From the NCBI GenBank assembly GCA_031265345.1, contig JAISCU010000368.1:1-15742 (forward strand): DNA of 15,742 nucleotides. The letters are read 5' to 3'. Source of the DNA: Bifidobacteriaceae bacterium. GTDB taxonomy: Bacteria; Actinomycetota; Actinomycetes; Actinomycetales; WQXJ01. A model generated the notes under the pieces. That model had not been told where the DNA came from and made no database searches. It worked only from the letters and a program-made list of their open reading frames with translations. Of the stretch, positions 13,902-15,742 are shown in pieces. Position numbers and translations under genes: made by a program. Position 1 is the first letter of the stretch; each line of letters opens with the position of its first letter.

Positions 13902-14171
13902 TCAGTTCCCGGCGCGGACCTCGGCTAGGCGTGATCGTTGGGCTGCGACAGCCTCAGGCGGGATGGGTCCGGCCTCCCGTTCGTAATCCTCAATGAATTG
14001 CCTCAGAGCGAGACGCCGCAATTCGCGCTCCAGCGCCCGTTCAATGAGGGCCGAGGTGCCGCGCGGCCCGGCGATTTCGCGAGCGGCGGCGAGCGTGCCC
14101 TGGTTGAGGGTGACCGTGATCGGATGGGTCGGCCCTTGGCCGACCGCGGCGAAGGCCTCGCTGATGGTCAT
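13902..14171 (-). CDS. VapB-like ribbon-helix-helix antitoxin, 89 aa
   Basis: HPITVTLNQGTLAAAREIAG (16-35) is the ribbon and first helix of an RHH DNA-binding domain, and GTSALIERALERELRRLALRQF (38-59) the second helix. The C-terminal part, EDYEREAGPIPPEAVAAQRSRLAEV, resembles the toxin-wrapping tail of VapB-like antitoxins. I place the start at ATG 14171, where homology to the domain begins; an in-frame start 31 codons earlier would add a stretch without family character. No Shine-Dalgarno is seen before 14171, and the mRNA may be leaderless. It is followed by the PIN toxin with a 1-nt gap, the usual antitoxin-first order. Confidence 0.82.
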   Translation of the reverse strand: MTISEAFAAVGQGPTHPITVTLNQGTLAAAREIAGPRGTSALIERALERELRRLALRQFIEDYEREAGPIPPEAVAAQRSRLAEVRAGN

Positions 14172-14178
14172 ACATGAC

Positions 14179-14184
14179 ACGTTA
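14179..14184 (-). promoter_or_regulatory. candidate -10 of the vapBC-like unit (leaderless)
   Basis: TAACGT on the minus strand fits TANNNT and ends 7 nt before the antitoxin ATG, so transcription could begin at or next to the start codon. The surrounding TGATAACGTGTCA is nearly palindromic and could be the antitoxin's own operator. No clear -35 is visible. Confidence 0.4.
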
Positions 14185-14297
14185 TCACTCACGTTCCGAC
14201 GCCGCGGGTTCCCAACCTTGACCACCCAAAGCCGGGCCGATACGGCGACCAAAGTCGGCGGCATCGTCCACCTGATTGTTTGACGGAAAACTAATCG

Positions 14298-14333
14298 GGG
14301 GACGGTTCCTCGACTAGGCGAGGAACCGTCCCC
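14298..14333 (-). terminator. strong hairpin terminator after the malate synthase gene
   Basis: Perfect 15-bp inverted repeat: GGGGACGGTTCCTCG at 14298-14312 and CGAGGAACCGTCCCC at 14319-14333, with a 6-nt loop. On the minus strand it is followed by CGATTAGTTTT, a short T-rich run. Transcription of the malate synthase gene, which ends 40 bp upstream, would stop here before the toxin-antitoxin genes. Arm duplication next door suggests a REP-like origin. Confidence 0.7.
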
Positions 14334-14369
14334 GCGCTCAGCCGAGGAACCGCCCCCGGGACTAGGCGA
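14312..14369. repeat. duplicated hairpin arm (REP-like direct repeats)
   Basis: CGAGGAACCGTCCCCG at 14319-14334 recurs as CGAGGAACCGCCCCCG at 14343-14358 (15 of 16), and GACTAGGCGA at 14312-14321 recurs exactly at 14360-14369. The hairpin has thus been partly copied next to itself in the space before the malate synthase stop codon. Confidence 0.75.
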
Positions 14370-14372
14370 CCG

Positions 14373-15742
14373 TCAGATCGGGTTGGTCGGCTGGTCGACG
14401 TCCGAGCCGACCAGGTACGACACGTAGGTGCCGACGGTCAGGAAGGCTGGGAAGTCATCATCGATGGCGACGGCCTTGAAGGCCTCGGTGGCCTCCTTGT
14501 ACTTGTTGCCGGGGAACTTGTCGAAATCGTCCACGATCTCCGCGATCAGCGACTCGACCCGCTCGCGCGTGATCGGGGAACCGGAGCCGGTGGTGGCACC
14601 AGCGGCGATCCACTGCCAGATCTGCGAGCGCGAGATCTCCGCGGTGGCCACATCCTCCATCAAGTTGTCGATGGCGGCCGCCCCGTTGCCACGAAGCCAG
14701 TTCTCCATGTAACGGATGCCGACCGAGATGTTGGTGCGCAGCCCCTTCGAGGTGATCGTGGCGCCGGCGCGGCGGGCGGAGTCGACGTCCAGCAGATCGG
14801 CCTCGGAGACCTCGACATCCGGTCGCAACCGCGAGATCTGGTTCGGCTGCGAGCCCAGGACGTTGTCGAACTCCTCCTGGGCGATGGCGATCAGGTCCGG
14901 ATGCGCCACCCAGGTGCCGTCGAAACCATCGGTCGCCTCACGCAGTTTGTCGGCCCTGACCTGCTCGAAGGCCTGCTCGGTGACTTCCGGGTCGCGCCGG
15001 TTGGGGATGAACGCGCTCATCCCGCCCATGGCCGAGGCGCCGCGCTGATGGCAGGTCTTGACCAGCAACTCGGTGTAGGCGCGCATGAACGGCTGGGTCA
15101 TGGTGACCTGGGCGCGATCCGGCAGGACGTACTTGACGCCCTTGTTGCGCAGGGTCTTGATGATCGAGAACTGATAGTCCCAGCGCCCAGCGTTGAGGCC
15201 CGCTGAATGGGTGCGCAGTTCGTAGAGGATCTCGTCCATCTCGAATGCCGCCGGCAGGGTCTCTATCAGCACCGTGGCCCGGATCGTCCCACGCGGTATC
15301 CCCAACAGGTCCTGCGCGAAGTTGAAGATGTCGTTCCAGAGCCGGGCCTCCTTGTGGGATTGCAGCTTCGGCAGATAGAAGTACGGCCCCCGGCCCCGCG
15401 CCACCAGTTCGGCGGCGTTGTGGAAGAAGTAGAAGCCGAAGTCGACCAGCGCGCCGGGCACGGACTGCGAGAAGCCGTTCGGCGCGAAATAGCGCAGGTG
15501 CTTCTCCAGCAGGTGCCAGCCGCGCGGCCGGGCCACGATGGTCGGAAGCTCCTTGATGTCCGGCGACTTGACCGAGTACTCCTTACCCTCCGGGCTCACG
15601 AACCGAAGCGACCCTCGGATGGCGTCCTTCAGGGAGAGCTGGCCTTCGATGACGTTGCGCCAAGTGGGGCTGAGCGCGTCCTCGAAGTCCGCCAGCCAGA
15701 CCTTGGCGCCGGAGTTCAGTGCGTTGATGGTCATCTTCGGGT
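14373..15742 (-). CDS. aceB: malate synthase A, 3' part (N-terminus beyond window)
   Basis: Condenses glyoxylate with acetyl-CoA to malate, the second step of the glyoxylate shunt, in the cytoplasm. Close to AceB along its length: [29 protein letters not shown] with the active-site Arg, [50 protein letters not shown] (metal Glu), [12 protein letters not shown] (metal Asp), [27 protein letters not shown] and [18 protein letters not shown]. The frame is open to the right edge: codons for PK precede the ATG at 15734, as in the [11 protein letters not shown] segment of the family. That ATG is therefore internal and about 90 residues lie outside. The stop at 14373 is followed by a terminator. isocitrate lyase is not in view. 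Confidence 0.96.
   Translation of the reverse strand, partial: PKMTINALNSGAKVWLADFEDALSPTWRNVIEGQLSLKDAIRGSLRFVSPEGKEYSVKSPDIKELPTIVARPRGWHLLEKHLRYFAPNGFSQSVPGALVDFGFYFFHNAAELVARGRGPYFYLPKLQSHKEARLWNDIFNFAQDLLGIPRGTIRATVLIETLPAAFEMDEILYELRTHSAGLNAGRWDYQFSIIKTLRNKGVKYVLPDRAQVTMTQPFMRAYTELLVKTCHQRGASAMGGMSAFIPNRRDPEVTEQAFEQVRADKLREATDGFDGTWVAHPDLIAIAQEEFDNVLGSQPNQISRLRPDVEVSEADLLDVDSARRAGATITSKGLRTNISVGIRYMENWLRGNGAAAIDNLMEDVATAEISRSQIWQWIAAGATTGSGSPITRERVESLIAEIVDDFDKFPGNKYKEATEAFKAVAIDDDFPAFLTVGTYVSYLVGSDVDQPTNPI

Noticed and set aside
14281..14372. CRISPR array or attachment site before malate synthase
   Set aside because: There are only two imperfect copies, and they are the arms of a hairpin; there are no regular spacers, no cas genes and no integrase.
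15732..15734. ATG at 15734 as the true start of malate synthase
   Set aside because: In this family the segment MTINALN follows about 90 further residues, and the frame stays open to the window edge.

Overview
The window is GC-rich DNA with actinobacterial habits: GTG starts, many 1-4 nt stop/start overlaps, a TANNNT-type -10, and best family matches that are typical of Actinobacteria. No species can be named from this piece.

Layout. (1) Positions 1-9970, minus strand: one long, tightly packed operon of ten genes read from right to left. The order is a fused two-domain peptide-type ABC ATPase, its lipoprotein substrate-binding protein, two DppB/DppC-type permeases, a metallo-beta-lactamase-fold protein, a large alpha/beta hydrolase, a short-chain dehydrogenase, a GlcG/HbpS-family protein and two tandem cupin paralogues. 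The second cupin runs off the left edge. (2) 9971-10218: divergent control region with a good minus-strand promoter and two matching 16-bp CTAG-N7-GCTAA sites. (3) 10219-11944, plus strand: a FadR-type GntR regulator overlapping a TIM-barrel sugar isomerase/epimerase-like gene. (4) 11945-14171: a toxin-antitoxin island on the minus strand. It holds an intact VapB/VapC-like pair, a HipB-like repressor with an elaborate operator, a gutted hipA pseudogene and a frameshifted 3' scrap of a second PIN toxin gene. (5) 14298-15742: a strong hairpin with duplicated arms, then most of a malate synthase A gene running off the right edge.

How it works together (inference). The operon and the divergent regulator/isomerase pair look like one uptake-and-breakdown locus. 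A small organic ligand enters through the ABC transporter, is attacked by hydrolases, and is reworked by an SDR, a GlcG-like protein and cupins, with the GntR protein sensing a ligand or product. This enzyme set does not match a pathway I can name, so the locus is the best candidate for an undescribed system. The TA island between it and the malate synthase gene shows decay and is probably unrelated to the catabolic genes.
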